Source of the DNA: Siphonodentalium dalli
Taxonomy: Eukaryota; Mollusca; Scaphopoda; Gadilida; Siphonodentaliidae
DNA length: 64,000 bases
Assembly (NCBI GenBank): GCA_032622095.1
Contig: CP136061.1
Location: forward strand, 15,316,440-15,380,439
Direction: 5' to 3'
Shown here: positions 45,545 to 55,003 of the stretch, in pieces
How positions within the stretch are numbered: the stretch's first letter is position 1
How the letters are laid out: each line of letters opens with the position of its first letter
Program-made: the position numbers and the translations under genes
The notes under the pieces: model-generated
The model's input: the letters and a program-made list of their open reading frames with translations, nothing else
What the model was told of the DNA's origin: nothing
Databases searched by the model: none

Positions 45545-46007
45545 TTAACCCTTTACCCAACAAACCGGCCAAAAACGCCCAAATAAAGCTTCAACAGCCT
45601 AAAATATCTTCGGTCTGTCTCAATAACACCATACAAATATGGATATCATTGGAACCGGTTCATTGACCACATTGTGATGGTTACAGTTATGACCTGTGCC
45701 AATGCATTCTCTTATATATGCAAGTCGACCATAGGTCGCCTCGCATATATAAGAGAATGCATTGGCCTAAAAAAAATCTTTTTTTAACACTTTTTACCAT
45801 TTTTTCTTGCATTCTTTAACAATTTTGTAATTTTTTCTTACATTTTTTAACAATTTTTATAATATTTTTCTACATTCTTTGACAATTTTATCATTTTTAA
45901 TATGTTAAGCCAATGCATTCTCTTATATATGCGAGGCGACCTATGGTCGACTCGCATATATAAGAGAATGCATTGGCACAGGGCCGTTCTGTTGGGTAAA
46001 GGGTTAA
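45545..46007. mobile_element. piggyBac-like MITE (variant B'), complete, inverted relative to 8163-8552
   Basis: It has TTAACCCTTTACCCAACAAA ... TGTTGGGTAAAGGGTTAA. Two GCATTCTCTTATATATGC hairpins are separated by an ATTTTTTAACAATTTT-type spacer with three tandem versions. The subterminal GATATCATTGGAACCGGTTC is shared with 8163-8552. Confidence 0.85.
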
Positions 46008-46010
46008 ACC

Positions 46011-46310
46011 TGTGGTAGGGACCTGACTGGAGATATTTTGTTCTAAGTCTTAAGTGACTTCTCTCCCATATCCCTGTAGTATGTTTGAAGTATATTTACT
46101 GATTATAATCGTGTTCTTACTGATTATAATGGTGTTCATACTGATTATAATCGTGTTCTTACTGATTATAATCGTGTTCTTACTAACTATAGTGGTTTTA
46201 TAAATGAGCTCTTGTGTTGCATGATTAAATAATAGAGAGCTGATGTTGGGGTGTAAACTGAACTTCAGCCATTGTTGCTTCTCTCTCATAACAGTTCACT
46301 TCTCCCTATT
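46011..46310. repeat. Dispersed repeat (family I) with 21-bp tandem part
   Basis: ACTGATTATAATCGTGTTCTT is repeated five times at 46097-46190. This is followed by GCTCTTGTGTTGCAT ... GATGTTGGGGTGTAAACTGA, which also occurs at 51480-51735. Confidence 0.65.
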
Positions 46311-47030
46311 AAAGGGACCGGGCGGTCTTCATTGTAGGTTATAATTTAGAAATAACATTTATCAAATTATTATAATTTCCTCAAGAATATACCAATAGTA
46401 TAGCATAATGATGATATGGATGTGATATTATTCACAAAACACACTTTGTGTCAGAGAAAATGTAGGTTGAGCGTTGTTTAGTTTCTAGCAAAAAGTGCAG
46501 TGAATTGTTTATAAGGAGAGTCATGATATTGCATCATTTCCTTATATGAATTCACGCGCATTATACGTCAGTTGTAAAACCCCTAATTTGGTGCGTCTAC
46601 AACTTACAACTCACAGTAAATTCCTTACTTGGTATGTATTACCAAATATATGTTATGTCAAAATACCAAATGGATTGAAAAATATTCATCTCTTTGCAAG
46701 AACAATTATATTATGTACACATTTTCTGTCTGATCATTTCCCAATCATGAAGTAACGTGGATTAGCTGGATTTTGAACTAACAGCAGGTAAAATTGGTCG
46801 ATTAAAATAAAATTTGGCGTGATTTGAATGCGATTGTTGATTGCGCAATAATTTTATCTTATTTTCATTGGACGATCTAGTCGTTCCGAGTGTTTGCCTA
46901 TAAACAAATGGTCAGTAACGTTTTTGATGTTTGTTTACATCACGAAGCATACATACGTGACAATAAGATGCAATCTACACAATATTTATGATTTGTATAA
47001 GAACAACATATATCCTTCGTGAAGTGAATA
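46311..47030. other. ST7 intron, dispersed-repeat fragment only
   Basis: 46873-47010 (CTAGTCGTTCCGAGTGTTTG ... TGACAATAA ... TTGTATAAGAACA) matches 55870-56010. A 69-codon plus frame at 46546 has no recognisable content. Confidence 0.35.
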
Positions 47031-47041
47031 AACAAACTTAC

Positions 47042-47134
47042 AAGGTAGCAGTTCTCTGTCGGCGTTCTCTGTGCATGTGGGATAAGGATAAAACAGATGT
47101 CCCTTCTCTAGTGGATACGGGATCATTCTAAATG
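47042..47134 (-). CDS. ST7: ST7 family protein, exon coding [18 protein letters not shown]... (fifth in window)
   Basis: The exon is 93 nt, with acceptor TTATTTCAG at 47135 and donor CTT-GTAAGT at 47041. With the preceding A it completes Thr (A+CA), then encodes 30 residues from [12 protein letters not shown] to [11 protein letters not shown] and leaves T for the next Ser codon. The segment is among the most conserved of the family. Unlike its neighbours, neither border of this exon shows a duplicated copy. Confidence 0.92.
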
Positions 47135-47213
47135 CTGAAATAAATAACAAGAGGTGTTTACTACACATTAGTTTATTACACACTAAGCCGTGAATTATAT
47201 AGAGGATCTCACA

Positions 47214-47350
47214 TGAGTTTCTATTTTATACGGAATTTATCAACCGAGTTCACTAAATTCGATTTGAGCTGAGGTTTACCGAGGCTCAAATAGAATTTAG
47301 TGGACGAGGTTGATAAATTACGTATAAAATATGACGAGTGTGAGATACTT
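47214..47350. repeat. Palindromic element in an ST7 intron
   Basis: ATTTTATACGGAATTTATCA with ACCGAGTTCACTAAATTC faces GAATTTAGTGGACGAGGTTG with ATAAATTACGTATAAAAT. The outer parts are CTCACATGAG / CGAGTGTGAG. It is MITE-like and of unknown family. Confidence 0.55.
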
Positions 47351-48000
47351 TTTATCACATGATCAAAAAAACGCGAAGCAATGCGAAATATCCATCGAAA
47401 ACAACGATAATAAATTGCAGCGATCGCAAGTCATTTGAAGAACGATGTGACGTCATCGCACGCGCTGATATTAAACGTGTCTCTTATCGATAATTATGAA
47501 ACTGCTTTTATGGGCAAATTATGTGATAAAAGTATTTCTTGGTGAATTAAGTGATAATGTCACACCTGCGAATTAAGTTCCAACGAATTTTGATAGCTCA
47601 GATAGCCCCACCCCAAGACTTAATATTTTTTGTCATGTATATACGAAGTGCTTGATTTGAATCAGACCAAAGTGAATCGTTACATCACAAATATTTAACT
47701 GGTTGGGGTTCAAAATGGAAGATTCAGCTGATGGGGACTATTTCTTCACATACTAACTTTAGAATTAGCGCCTTTGAGTGGTGGAAAGTGCATAATAAAC
47801 AGAATAATCAATTGGTTTTGATGATTACTAGTACGTGAAATATTCACCAGGTACCAAACAGGAAATTTTGCGGATGCAATAAATATGTCACCTGGACAAG
47901 TAAATCAGTTGCTTGGAGTTTGTTTTTTTCCGTAACAAGTTATTAGCAAGGGACAGAGTGCCATTCCATATCTTTTCAAGGAAGGGAAAATAATTCCATG
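47351..48000. other. ST7 intron, no feature seen
   Basis: No exon-like segment or repeat was recognised. GTGATAA(A)-type short motifs only. Confidence 0.4.
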
Positions 48001-48497
48001 GCATTTGCATTGCGTTGAGGCATATACTTACTTCTGTCCCATGTACAGAGAAATAGATGCCACTTTAATCAGACAGGGAGGGAGATAGATGGGAGGGGTG
48101 GGAGAGGAGATGAGTGGGGGTGGGAGAGGAGATGAGTGGGGGTGGGAGGGGAGATGGGTGGGTGTGGTACATGTACTTACTTCCTTCCCATGTACAGTGT
48201 AAGAGATTCGGGGCTCCTTCTACCCGCTTTAATCAGACAGGGAGGGAGAGGAGATGAGTGGGGGTGGGAGGGGAGATGGGTGGGGAGGGGAGATGGGTGG
48301 GGGTGGTACATGTACTTACTTCCTTCCCATGTACAGTGTAAGAGATTCGGGGCTCCTTCTACCCGCTTTAATCAGACAGGGAGGGAGAGGAGATGAGTGG
48401 GGGTGGGAGGGGAGATGGGTGGGGAGGGGAGATGGGGTGGGAGAGGAGATGAGTGGGGGTGGGAGGGGAGATGGGTGGGTGTGGTACATGTACTTAC
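48001..48497 (-). repeat. Tandem copies of the ST7 exon 48498-48648 end plus intron start
   Basis: On the minus strand the exon end (GGTAGAAGGAGCCC ... CTGTACATGGGAAGGAA) with donor GTAAGTACATGTACC and a CCCACCCATCTCC-rich spacer recurs at donor positions 48319 and 48180. A shorter copy has its donor at 48031; the real donor is at 48497. The plus strand of the spacer is strongly G-rich (GGGTGGGAGGGGAGATGGGT). Confidence 0.88.
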
Positions 48498-48648
48498 TTC
48501 CTTCCCATGTACAGTGTAAGAGATTCAGGGCTCCTTCTACCCGTTTCCAATGCGGCAGATGGAAGAACGCATACGCCACAGCTTCACTGTCGCCGCGCTT
48601 TAATATGTGTTCTGGAGGAAGTATGAGACACTTCATTTCTAAAAGATA
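48498..48648 (-). CDS. ST7: ST7 family protein, exon coding [19 protein letters not shown]... (fourth in window)
   Basis: The exon is 151 nt, with acceptor TTTCTTCAG at 48649 and donor GGAA-GTAAGT at 48497. It starts in phase 0 and encodes 50 residues: [40 protein letters not shown] and [10 protein letters not shown]. It leaves one A that forms Thr with the next exon. It corresponds to a highly conserved helical repeat-like stretch of the family. Its 3' end is copied downstream (48001-48497). A 25-bp piece of its 5' end (TCTTTTAGAAATGAA) is copied upstream at about 48699-48727 without a usable acceptor. Confidence 0.92.
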
Positions 48649-48892
48649 CTGAAGAAAAAAACACATCATGCTTTAGTAAATTTTTTGGACGTAGAATGAA
48701 ACATTTCATTTCTAAAAGATGTGAATTGAATGATATACACATTATGTTACTGACAAGTACTTTAAGGCATAAAATTAGGTTAATGTGAGGCCATCAGCCT
48801 CAAGTGCTATCCTTTTAGAATAAGCTATCAGACAGTTACATACATGTGTAGTTCTTTGTTAAATGCACGCACAACCGTCATCTTGTAACTGA

Positions 48893-49025
48893 TTATTTCT
48901 GAGGAATTGTTCCACATTATTTCTGATTTTTCTGAGGAATTGTTCCACATTATTTCTGATTTTTCTGAGGAATTGTTCCACATTATTTCTGATTTTTCTG
49001 AGGAATTGTTCCACATTATTTCTGA
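48893..49025. repeat. Four tandem copies of a 33-bp unit
   Basis: TTTCTGAGGAATTGTTCCAC + ATTATTTCTGATT is repeated exactly. The inner AGGAATTGTTCCAC is close to palindromic. Confidence 0.9.
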
Positions 49026-49113
49026 CCTTGTCATATATGATGATACTGTTACCTTAAAGTTGCAGTTTCAATGTAGATGTGAACATAATTTAGTGTTGTG
49101 TGACGTCAATAGT

Positions 49114-49366
49114 CAAGCCTTGAAATAGTGTGTCAGTCATTTGCAAAATGAGGTCCCCAGAGGGTGAATTTAGTGATGCTACCCTGTATAGTGGGCTAGC
49201 ATCACCAAATTCACCCTCTGGGAACCTCATTCTGCTGAGGTGTAAGCAGAATGAGATCCACAGAGGGTGAATTTGGTGATGCTAGCCCGCTATGCGGGGT
49301 AGCATCACTAAATTCACCCTCTGTGGATCTCATTCTGCAAATGACAGTCACACATTTCAAGGCTTG
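49114..49366. mobile_element. hAT-like MITE (family D), full double-palindrome copy in an ST7 intron
   Basis: It has CAAGCCTTGAAATAGTGTGT ... CACATTTCAAGGCTTG with an exact 8-bp target duplication TCAATAGT (49106-49113 and 49367-49374). Four alternately inverted segments are present; the two right-hand ones share the changes GATCCACAGAGG / CTGTGGATC. Confidence 0.9.
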
Positions 49367-49543
49367 TCAATAGTGTTCATTCCACACATATGTGCAAACA
49401 GCTTGAATAAAATGACATGGGCTGGGCTGAGGAACTACGTTTTTTTAAGTAATAAAGTGAAGATACAACACACACTCCTCTACTAAATAACTTATAGGAT
49501 ACTCAAATTTCCCTAATGTTATTGTTTGCGTTGATTGGCTCCA

Positions 49544-50032
49544 TTAACCCTTTCAGTGCCAGGGGCCGATCTCATCGGCACTAATTTACGGTCTGTAAAA
49601 TGGGCCCTAAAAATATTTAAAATATTTGTTTGTGTTTTTTTTTAGATTTTTGTTTTTTGTTTGGGTTTAATATTTTTTGGGTATGCTTAAGCATGCTATA
49701 GCGAATTTAAAAACAATCTGGTTAAAACCTTAGGGGCATGTTATAACTCAAAACTATCACCAAGTATTCATAGTAATAATTTTGATGCCCATGAAAAACG
49801 TAAGATTCCCTGGCACAAAACCTACACAATAAGTCTGGCACTGAAAGAGAGTAGAATATAAGAAAAAATTATTAAAATTGTAAAAAATAATAACAAATGA
49901 TGAAAAATTGTTAGGCCAATGCATTCTCTTATATATGCGAGGCGACCTATGGTCGACTCGCATATAAAAGAGAATGCATTGGCACAGGTTATATGGGTTG
50001 ATACAAATCGGACCTGGCACTGAAAGGGTTAA
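49544..50032. mobile_element. piggyBac-like MITE (variant B'')
   Basis: It has TTAACCCTTTCAGTGCCAGG ... CCTGGCACTGAAAGGGTTAA. One GCATTCTCTTATATATGCGA hairpin lies near the right end, while the left two thirds is unrelated to B or B' (GGGCCGATCTCATCGGCACT, ATTTTTTGGGTATGCTTAAG). A fragment of its end is at 56116-56165. Confidence 0.8.
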
Positions 50033-50599
50033 AACATTTACTTGAGCTGCCTTTTTGAGAGGCATTATTTCATTGGCGTATAGCCGTCATGTGACCGCGT
50101 TAGCATTCACGTGACTGCAAAAGCTCAGTCACGTGATGTTTACATCGTTCTAAATTTAACTGCATAACAACAACACACCGGTGATCATGCGTTAAAGTAC
50201 TCGTCGTGAATGCAAAAATAATTTTACTTCATAAATATCCTTTATGCTCTAACTCCCGATTGATGGTCCGATGAATTTATTTCTCCTCTGGTTGTTAATA
50301 GTCCAGCCTTGATAAGCATGGAATATTCTATTACATAATAATTATTACAATTGTAATTTAGAGGTTCTGAATGAATAAAACCTTGCTGATACATTGATGT
50401 TACCCATTTGTGGGTGTAAACTGCCACTATGGCTGAAATTTATAGATGGTCTATAAAATGTCAGCGATACACCCACAGAAAATAGGAGTTAAGAGCATTA
50501 ATAACTAGTTACTCACTGATTGAAAGAATGTTCAGTTGATAAGTTCAACAAACCTATATGTTTTTTTTTTTTTTAAAGAGGTGGTATAATTACAGGGTA

Positions 50600-50684
50600 T
50601 TATGACTAACCTTTGGTACATGTGTATTATAGGGTATTATGACTAACCTTTGGTACATGTGTATTATAGGATATTATGACTAAC
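50600..50684 (-). repeat. Tandem copies of the ST7 exon 50685-50787 end with its 5' splice site
   Basis: On the minus strand CACATGTACCAAAG-GTTAGTCATAATA recurs with a 37-bp period. The real donor is at 50684 and copies are at 50647 and 50610. Each unit contains 14 nt of exon end plus about 23 nt of intron. Confidence 0.88.
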
Positions 50685-50787
50685 CTTTGGTACATGTGGA
50701 TTGAATTCGACAGCTCTGTGTATTGCTTCCACTGCTGTCATCTCTGCTGTACTTAAACCCCGCTTACTCGCAGCGTCTGGTGAAAAT
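50685..50787 (-). CDS. ST7: ST7 family protein, exon coding [19 protein letters not shown]... (third in window)
   Basis: The exon is 103 nt, with acceptor CTCCCTTCAG at 50788 and donor AAAG-GTTAGT at 50684. Its first base completes Lys (AA+A). It then encodes 34 residues, [20 protein letters not shown] followed by [14 protein letters not shown], and ends in phase 0. The [14 protein letters not shown] part is a tetratricopeptide-like helix conserved from invertebrates to vertebrates in this family. A decoy acceptor (CTCCAG-ATTTTCACACC) lies 28 nt upstream at 50816 and copies the exon start. Confidence 0.92.
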
Positions 50788-50835
50788 CTGAAGGGAGGAA
50801 ATTCGGTGTGAAAATCTGGAGAAGGCCAGAAACTT

Positions 50836-51160
50836 AATGTTTATATAATAAAACAGGTAACGGTCACAAGGTTCATAATGTTTATATAATAAAACAGGTA
50901 ACGGTCACAAGGTTCATAATGTTTATATATTATAACAGGTAACGGTCACAAGGTTCATAATGTTTATATATTAACACAGGTAACGGTCACAAGGTTCATA
51001 ATGTTTATATATTAAAACAGGTAACGGTCACAAGGTTCATAATGTTTATATATTAAAACAGGTAACGGTCACAAGGTTCATAATGTTTACATATTAACAC
51101 AGGTAACGGTCACAAGGTTCATAATGTTTATATATTAACACAGGTAACGGTCACAAGGTT
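50836..51160. repeat. 41-bp tandem array, eight copies
   Basis: The unit is AATGTTTATATA(A/T)TAAAACA + GGTAACGGTCACAAGGTTCAT, with TAAAACA/TTAACACA variants. It lies in the ST7 intron upstream of the exon at 50685. Confidence 0.9.
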
Positions 51161-51225
51161 CGCTTAGTGTCAGCATAGGGCAAACGAAATAAGGTAGCAA
51201 TCCGAAATCTTTCAATCTTTCTTCA

Positions 51226-51378
51226 GACCAGAGACCAGCCTAGAGGGCAACTTGAGAGACAGGGACCAGCCTAGAAGGCGACTTGAGACAGGGACCAGCC
51301 TAGAGGGCGACTTCAGAGACAGGGACCAGCCTAGAAGGCGACTTGAGACAGGGACCAGCCTAGAGGGCGACTTGAGTG
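51226..51378. repeat. Five tandem copies of a 29-31-bp unit
   Basis: GAGACAGGGACCAGCCTAGA + (G/A)GGCGACTT is repeated. The last copy leads into the family I dispersed repeat. Confidence 0.85.
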
Positions 51379-51735
51379 ACATCTCCCTAAAATGTTCTAT
51401 TTTTGTCCCAGGGAGAAGTCACTTCTCTCATATACCAGTATGCATATGACCCAGAATCATGTTTATAAATATTTACTGATTATATTGGTGTTCTTACTCA
51501 CTATAGCGGTTTTACAAATGGGCTCTTGTGATGCATATTACTTATTAATGGATCATAGAAGGGTGATGTTGGGTGTAAATGAGCTCTTGTGTTGCATAAT
51601 AATTAATGGATCATAGAAGGGTGATGTTGGGGTGTAAATGGGTTCTTGTGTTGCATAATAATTAATGGATCATAGAAGGGTGATGTTGGGGTGTAAACTG
51701 AACTTCAGCCATTACTTCTCCCTGATAACACAACA
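51379..51735. repeat. Dispersed repeat (family I) with about 60-bp tandem part
   Basis: ATACCAGTATGCATATG ... ACTCACTATAGCGG, then three copies of GATGTTGGGGTGTAAATGGG ... TAATGGATCATAGAAGGGT (51510-51690), ending GTAAACTGAACTTCAGCCATT as at 46265. Confidence 0.7.
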
Positions 51736-51767
51736 CAAGTATGCACACTAGTCCACCCGTCATTTAC

Positions 51768-51895
51768 ACCTCAGCAGAATGAGGTCCCCAGAGGGTGAAT
51801 TTGGTGATGCTAGCCCGCTAAGCGGGGTAGCATCACTAAATTCACCCTCTGGGGACCTCATTCTGCAAATGACAGACACCCTATTTCAAGGCTTG
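51768..51895. mobile_element. hAT-like MITE (family D), right half
   Basis: It runs from the central ACACCTCAGCAGAATGAGGT to CTATTTCAAGGCTTG and ends 25 bp downstream of an ST7 donor site. The left hairpin is missing. Confidence 0.75.
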
Positions 51896-51920
51896 TGAAC
51901 ATCCATCTACTATAACATAC

Positions 51921-51993
51921 TTGTCTGCCACCGCTCTGGCTTTGAGAAGCGCTGCAGTGTAACATATTGTAGCTGACTTTGGCAAGCTGATGT
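51921..51993 (-). CDS. ST7: ST7 family protein, exon coding [19 protein letters not shown]... (second in window)
   Basis: The exon is 73 nt, with acceptor CTATTTTCAG at 51994 and donor ACAA-GTATGT at 51920. With the G left by the upstream exon it completes Asp. It encodes [18 protein letters not shown] and RAVAD and leaves AA for Lys. Conservation with the vertebrate protein is near complete across these residues. No duplicated border was found next to this exon; a family D half-element sits in the intron 25 bp after the donor. Confidence 0.92.
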
Positions 51994-52299
51994 CTGAAAA
52001 TAGAAAAATTCCGAAATGCATCAATGTTGTGGCAGTCATTCTGAGAGGTGACAACAAAATGGGAAATTGTATAACAACACTTATGATACTGATTCTAAAA
52101 AAATTTGGGACAAAAGGAGCAGTCCGAGGATAATTAGAGATAATCATTGATACGTAGACATTCTATTCAAGCTGTCGTGGTCAATTAGAGACGCAGAAGG
52201 TCAGACATGCCACAATCCTCGTAACCAAGTCTCAAATGATCTCAGATTTTACTCCTCATTTCCGTCATGATAATCAAATTGGCTTAAAGTAGTCCGTAT

Positions 52300-52475
52300 A
52301 AAGACCAACTTTAACTTAGGAACTTCAATCTGATCCTACATGTAGGTTTCTCATAACAATTGAGGCCTAAGCAGAATCAGTTCACCAGAGAGCGAATTTG
52401 GTGATGCTAGCCCACCGTGCGGAATAGTTAAAATTCACCCTCTGGGGACCTCATTCTGCAAATGTCAAACACATT
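52300..52475 (-). repeat. Fragment of the 10-15 kb complex repeat / family D hairpin
   Basis: AACTTCAATCTGATCC ... GGCCTAAGCAGAATCAGTTC, followed by CTCTGGGGACCTCATTCTGC and AAATGTCAAACACATT, corresponds to the complement of 10296-10460. Confidence 0.55.
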
Positions 52476-52485
52476 AAATCCATTC

Positions 52486-54212
52486 TTGCTTGTATAATTC
52501 CTGTATCTCGAATAGTACGACATAATATCATATTTAGCAAGTACTGCTTGCTTATAATGCCTGTATTTCTAATAGTGCCACTTACCATCGTATTTAGCGA
52601 GGACTGCCTGCTTATAATGCCTGTATTTCTAATAGTGCCACTTACCATCTTATTTAGTGAGGACAGCTTGCTAATAATGCCTGTATTTCTAATAGTGCCA
52701 CTTACCATCGTATTTAGCGAGGACAGCTTGCTTATAATGCCTGTATTTCTAATAGTGCCACTTACCATCGTATTTAGCGAGGACAGCTTGCTAATAATGC
52801 CTGTATTTCTAATAGTGCCACTTACCATCGTATTTAGCAAGGACAGCTTGCTAATAATGCCTGTATTTCTAATAGTGCCACTTACCATCGTATTTAGCGA
52901 GGACAGCTTGCTAATAATGCCTGTATTTCTAATAGTGCCACTTACCATCGTATTTAGCGAGGACAGCTTGCTAATAATGCCTGTATTTCTAATAGTGCCA
53001 CTTACCATCGTATTTAGCAAGGACAGCTTGCTAATAATGCCTGTATTTCTAATAGTGCCACTTACCATCGTATTTAGCGAGGACAGCTTGCTAATAATGC
53101 CTGTATTTCTAATAGTGCCACTTACCATCGTATTTAGCGAGGACAGCTTGCTAATAATGCCTGTATTTCTAATAGTGCCACTTACCATCGTATTTAGCGA
53201 GGACAGCTTGCTAATAATGCCTGTATTTCTAATAGTGCCACTTACCATCGTATTTAGCGAGGACAGCTTGCTAATAATGCCTGTATTTCTAATAGTGCCA
53301 CTTACCATCGTATTTAGCGAGGACAGCTTGCTTATAATGCCTGTATTTCTAATAGTGCCACTTACCATCGTATTTAGCGAGGACAGCTTGCTAATAATGC
53401 CTGTATTTCTAAAAGTGCCACTTACCATCGTATTTAGCGAGGACAGCTTGCTAATAATGCCTGTATTTCTAATAGTGCCACTTACCATCGTATTTAGCAA
53501 GGACAGCTTGCTAATAATGCCTGTATTTCTAATAGTGCCACTTACCATCGTATTTAGCGAGGACAGCTTGCTAATAATGCCTGTATTTCTAATAGTGCCA
53601 CTTACCATCGTATTTAGCGAGGACAGCTTGCTAATAATGCCTGTATTTCTAATAGTGCCACTTACCATCGTATTTAGCGAGGACAGCTTGCTAATAATGC
53701 CTGTATTTCTAATAGTGCCACTTACCATCGTATTTAGCGAGGACAGCTTGCTAATAATGCCTGTATTTCTAATAGTGCCACTTACCACCGTATTTAGCGA
53801 GGACAGCTTGCTTATAATGCCTGTATTTCTAATAGTGCCACTTACCATCGTATTTAGCGAGGACAGCTTGCTAATAATGCCTGTATTTCTAATAGTGCCA
53901 CTTACCATCGTATTTAGCGAGGACAGCTTGCTAATAATGCCTGTATTTCTAATAGTGCCACTTACCATCGTATTTAGCGAGGACAGCTTGCTAATAATGC
54001 CTGTATTTCTAATAGTGCCACTTACCATCGTATTTAGCGAGGACAGCTTGCTAATAATGCCTGTATTTCTAATAGTGCCACTTACCATCGTATTTAGCGA
54101 GGACAGCTTGCTAATAATGCCTGTATTTCTAATAGTGCCACTTACCATCGTATTTAGCGAGTACTGCTTGCTAATAATGCCTGTACATTGTATTTCTAAT
54201 AGTGCCACTTAC
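52486..54212 (-). repeat. 60-bp minisatellite made of an ST7 exon end and its 5' splice site
   Basis: On the minus strand the unit is GTAAGTGGCACTATTAGAAA + TACAGGCATTATTAGCAAGC + TGTCCTCGCTAAATACGATG. The last 17 nt (CTCGCTAAATACGATG and one more) equal the end of the exon at 54213-54327, TATTAGAAATACAGGCA equals another part of that exon, and GTAAGTGGCACTATTAGAAA equals its intron start. 27 copies keep a donor (two with a change next to it), plus one worn copy at 52486-52560. The unit length is a multiple of three, which keeps both strands open (585 and 558 codons), but neither frame is the exon's frame. Confidence 0.95.
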
Positions 54213-54327
54213 CATCGTATTTAGCGAGTACTGCTTGCACATCTGCATATGCCTGTATTTCTAATAAAGCTTCTATTAAATTTTCATGGATGTTGAAGAG
54301 ATTCATCATTGGAAATTCTTTCATAAG
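54213..54327 (-). CDS. ST7: ST7 family protein, exon coding [19 protein letters not shown]... (first in window)
   Basis: The exon is 115 nt, with acceptor TTTTTTTTCAG at 54328 and donor GATG-GTAAGT at 54212. It starts in phase 0 and encodes 38 residues, [20 protein letters not shown] then [18 protein letters not shown], leaving G for Asp. It is homologous to the middle-to-C-terminal part of vertebrate ST7, a multi-pass membrane protein with tetratricopeptide-like helices whose biochemical role is not settled. The upstream exons, including the N-terminal membrane segments, are not recognisable to the right of this point within the window. Its donor region seeded the adjacent 60-bp array. Confidence 0.92.
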
Positions 54328-54457
54328 CTGAAAAAAAATTCAGATTCTAGTATATTTTGGAGCCTAATGCACAAACAATATTACATAAATAAAGTACAAT
54401 TAATGAGAAAAATGCTAAATTTGACAAACATATATTCATTTATGGTCTATTGTTACT

Positions 54458-54510
54458 ATAACCCTTCCATGACTGGAGCTTACTGAGAAAACCCTGTGCC
54501 AATACTATAA
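54458..54510 (+). mobile_element. piggyBac-like MITE (family B), left-end fragment
   Basis: TAACCCTTCCATGACTGGAG ... GAGAAAACCCTGTGCCAATA, cut at the first hairpin by the element that follows. Confidence 0.6.
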
Positions 54511-54517
54511 AGTTATT

Positions 54518-54662
54518 ATACAATGTTGCAGCCCTCATAATTGGCTACGGCAATCGGCAATGCCGAAGCCATTTGCTGAAGAAAGCTGGGCCACGATAAA
54601 GGGTTGACGTAGCAGATTGCCGAAGCCAAACAATCTGAATTAAAAGGGCTGATGTTGTGTAC
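54518..54662. repeat. Small inverted-repeat element
   Basis: ACAATGTTGCAGCCCT ... TGGCTACGGCAATC faces GATTGCCGAAGCCA ... AGGGCTGATGTTGTGT. It is of unknown family. Confidence 0.5.
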
Positions 54663-54700
54663 AGTATGTGTTTTTCTTGTACGAGTCCAGGTTGTGGTGA

Positions 54701-54783
54701 AAAGCCATATTTCCGACTAAATCCTGAAAAGTTACCCATAATTCTGATGTTGTTAAGGAGTCGATTATTTAGGTCATTACTGT
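54701..54783. mobile_element. mariner-like MITE (family A), right arm only
   Basis: GCCATATTTCCGACTAAATC ... GGAGTCGATTATTTAGGTCATTACTG-TA; no left arm. Confidence 0.65.
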
Positions 54784-54877
54784 AACCAGAGACTTGATCA
54801 ACGAAAAAGGATATCTCACTTCATGGCACATTTCTTCAGCTTCTTTCAATATTTTTGGTGGATTGAATTACAATGGG

Positions 54878-55003
54878 TCTATCATTCATTTGGAGGGGGG
54901 GGGGGTCTATCATTAATTTGGAGGGGGGGTCTATCATTCATTTGGAGGGGGGGGGGTCTATAATTCATTTGGAGGGGGGGTCTATCATTCATTTGGAGGG
55001 GGT
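54878..55003. repeat. G-rich tandem repeat, about 27-30-bp unit, five copies
   Basis: GGGTCTATCATTCATTTGGA followed by a G run of 5-11. Length differences lie in the G runs. Confidence 0.9.

Noticed and set aside
52451-54224. 585- and 558-codon frames on both strands of the 60-bp array as genes
   Set aside because: A 60-bp unit without stops stays open on both strands. The array is made of an ST7 exon end and donor, and neither frame is the exon's own.
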